Below are positions 32,177 to 32,810 of a stretch of 32,810 bases of DNA, piece after piece; position 1 is the first letter of the stretch, and each line of letters opens with the position of its first letter. The notes beneath the pieces are model-generated. The model worked only from the letters and a program-made list of their open reading frames with translations, was not told where the DNA came from and did no database searches. Both the position numbers and the translations under genes were made by a program. The stretch comes from Shewanella mangrovi (lineage in GTDB: Bacteria > Pseudomonadota > Gammaproteobacteria > Enterobacterales > Shewanellaceae): NCBI RefSeq assembly GCF_000753795.1, contig NZ_JPEO01000026.1, positions 1 to 32,810 of the forward strand, written 5' to 3'.

Positions 32177-32810
32177 ATGAAAATCAATCTGGCACTACAG
32201 CTTTCTGCTGTGCTTGTTTCTGCTTCCGCCTTCTCCGCAGATATGGTCATCACGGGTGTAGTTGATGGCTCATTAAGCGGAGGTATTCCTAAGGCAGTAG
32301 AACTTTATGTCGTTAACGACATTAGTGATTTGAGTCGTTGTGGAATCGATGTTGCCTCAAATGGTGCAACCACAGCCGGTAATCACAGCACCTTTAGCGG
32401 TTCGGCAACCGCTGGTAGCTTCTTATATGCAGCGACCGAAACTCCCGGATTTACTGCATTTTTTGGCTTTGAGCCAACCTTGCGTACGCCATCCTTTAAC
32501 GGGAATGATGTCGTTTTACTTCAATGTGACGGCGTCGTTATCGATAGTTTCGGTGAGTTAGGTGTGGATGGACTCGGCACACCTTGGGAATATACCGACA
32601 GTTGGGCTCACCGTAATAGTGGCACCACAGCTGATGGCAACAGTTTTAATCTGACAAACTGGAGCTTTAGCGGTCCTAATACATTAGATAACCAAACCAG
32701 CAACGCTACAGCTACCATTCCTTATCCACTGGCGAGCTTTGTCTACGGTACTGATGACGGTAGTACCGGCGGTGACACAGGTACTGGCGGCGATACTGGT
32801 ACTGGCGGCG
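32177..32810 (+). CDS. Secreted lamin-tail-domain protein, N-terminal part of a probable ExeM/NucH extracellular nuclease (cut by window end)
   Basis: The open frame runs from ATG 32177 to the window end, 211 codons with no stop. The signal peptide is MKINLALQLSAVLVSASAFS, cleaved before ADMV. Residues 22-185 look like a lamin-tail (LTD) beta-sandwich: VITGVVDGS, KAVELYVVND, NGNDVVLLQCDG, and WAHRNSG near the end. A Gly/Thr/Asp linker follows (GGDTGT repeated). In Shewanella and Vibrio this order (LTD, linker, OB fold, EEP nuclease, GlyGly-CTERM) belongs to ExeM/NucH-type extracellular DNases. The catalytic domain lies beyond the window, so function is inferred from the N-terminus only. Confidence 0.75.
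   Translation, partial: MKINLALQLSAVLVSASAFSADMVITGVVDGSLSGGIPKAVELYVVNDISDLSRCGIDVASNGATTAGNHSTFSGSATAGSFLYAATETPGFTAFFGFEPTLRTPSFNGNDVVLLQCDGVVIDSFGELGVDGLGTPWEYTDSWAHRNSGTTADGNSFNLTNWSFSGPNTLDNQTSNATATIPYPLASFVYGTDDGSTGGDTGTGGDTGTGG
32768..32803 (+). repeat. Two 18-bp tandem repeats coding GGDTGT
   Basis: 32768-32785 and 32786-32803 both encode Gly-Gly-Asp-Thr-Gly-Thr, and a third unit begins at 32804. Silent differences show the copies are not identical at DNA level. This is a flexible interdomain linker that may vary in length between strains. Confidence 0.7.

Noticed and set aside
32340..32561. 73-codon frame inside the secreted nuclease-like gene
   Set aside because: It is in a different frame from the signal-peptide-led gene that runs through it to the window end.

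Overview
The window looks like a chromosomal segment of a marine or aquatic gammaproteobacterium close to Shewanella (Alteromonadales). The evidence is the orn/tRNA, rsgA-psd and nudF-yqiB-cpdA-yqiA-parE neighbourhoods, Shewanella-type Psd and TolC sequences, the DUF3392, DUF2333 and TIGR04219 families, and a large Oar-type TonB-dependent receptor. These assignments come from recognising families by eye; no database search was run. I see no insertion sequence, prophage, integrase or CRISPR array.

Left part (1-5.5 kb): the 5' end of a tRNA (probably Gly) and orn on the minus strand, divergent from a rsgA-psd pair (ribosome assembly GTPase and phosphatidylserine decarboxylase). Then come a glycerophosphodiester phosphodiesterase, a small DUF3392 membrane protein, a D-2-hydroxyacid dehydrogenase, and bfd behind a promoter that carries a good Fur-box match.

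Middle left (5.5-17.7 kb): a tightly packed minus-strand operon nudF-yqiB-cpdA-yqiA-parE-(sorbosone-dehydrogenase-like beta-propeller)-parC, divergent from tolC. It joins both topoisomerase IV subunits to cAMP and ADP-ribose hydrolases. The periplasmic propeller gene between parE and parC is the unexpected member. Next are a TIGR04219 outer-membrane barrel with a DUF2333 membrane protein, and a crotonase-fold enzyme divergent from them.

Middle (17.7-20 kb): a three-gene minus-strand mini-operon (exported 76-residue mature protein, minimal PspC-domain protein, multi-pass membrane protein). A near-consensus sigma-54 (-24/-12) element lies about 45 nt upstream of the first start codon. Phage-shock genes are classically sigma-54 dependent, so this may be a small, separate envelope-stress operon. 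dusA follows.

Right part (20-32.8 kb): a 1065-residue Oar-like TonB-dependent receptor is divergent from a secreted endonuclease/exonuclease/phosphatase-fold protein. That gene converges on a two-gene operon for a secreted NPP-type phosphodiesterase and an e(P4)-type 5'-nucleotidase. The window ends inside a secreted lamin-tail protein that looks like the start of an ExeM/NucH extracellular nuclease. Its long AT-rich upstream region holds a Pho-box-like site and repeated ArcA-like motifs. Together these read as an extracellular nucleic-acid/phosphoester scavenging neighbourhood (inference). Between them lie an orphan membrane protein, a solitary HNH endonuclease, a POT peptide transporter, and an operon of an SDR protein without the canonical Tyr/Lys plus a class-I glutamine amidotransferase.
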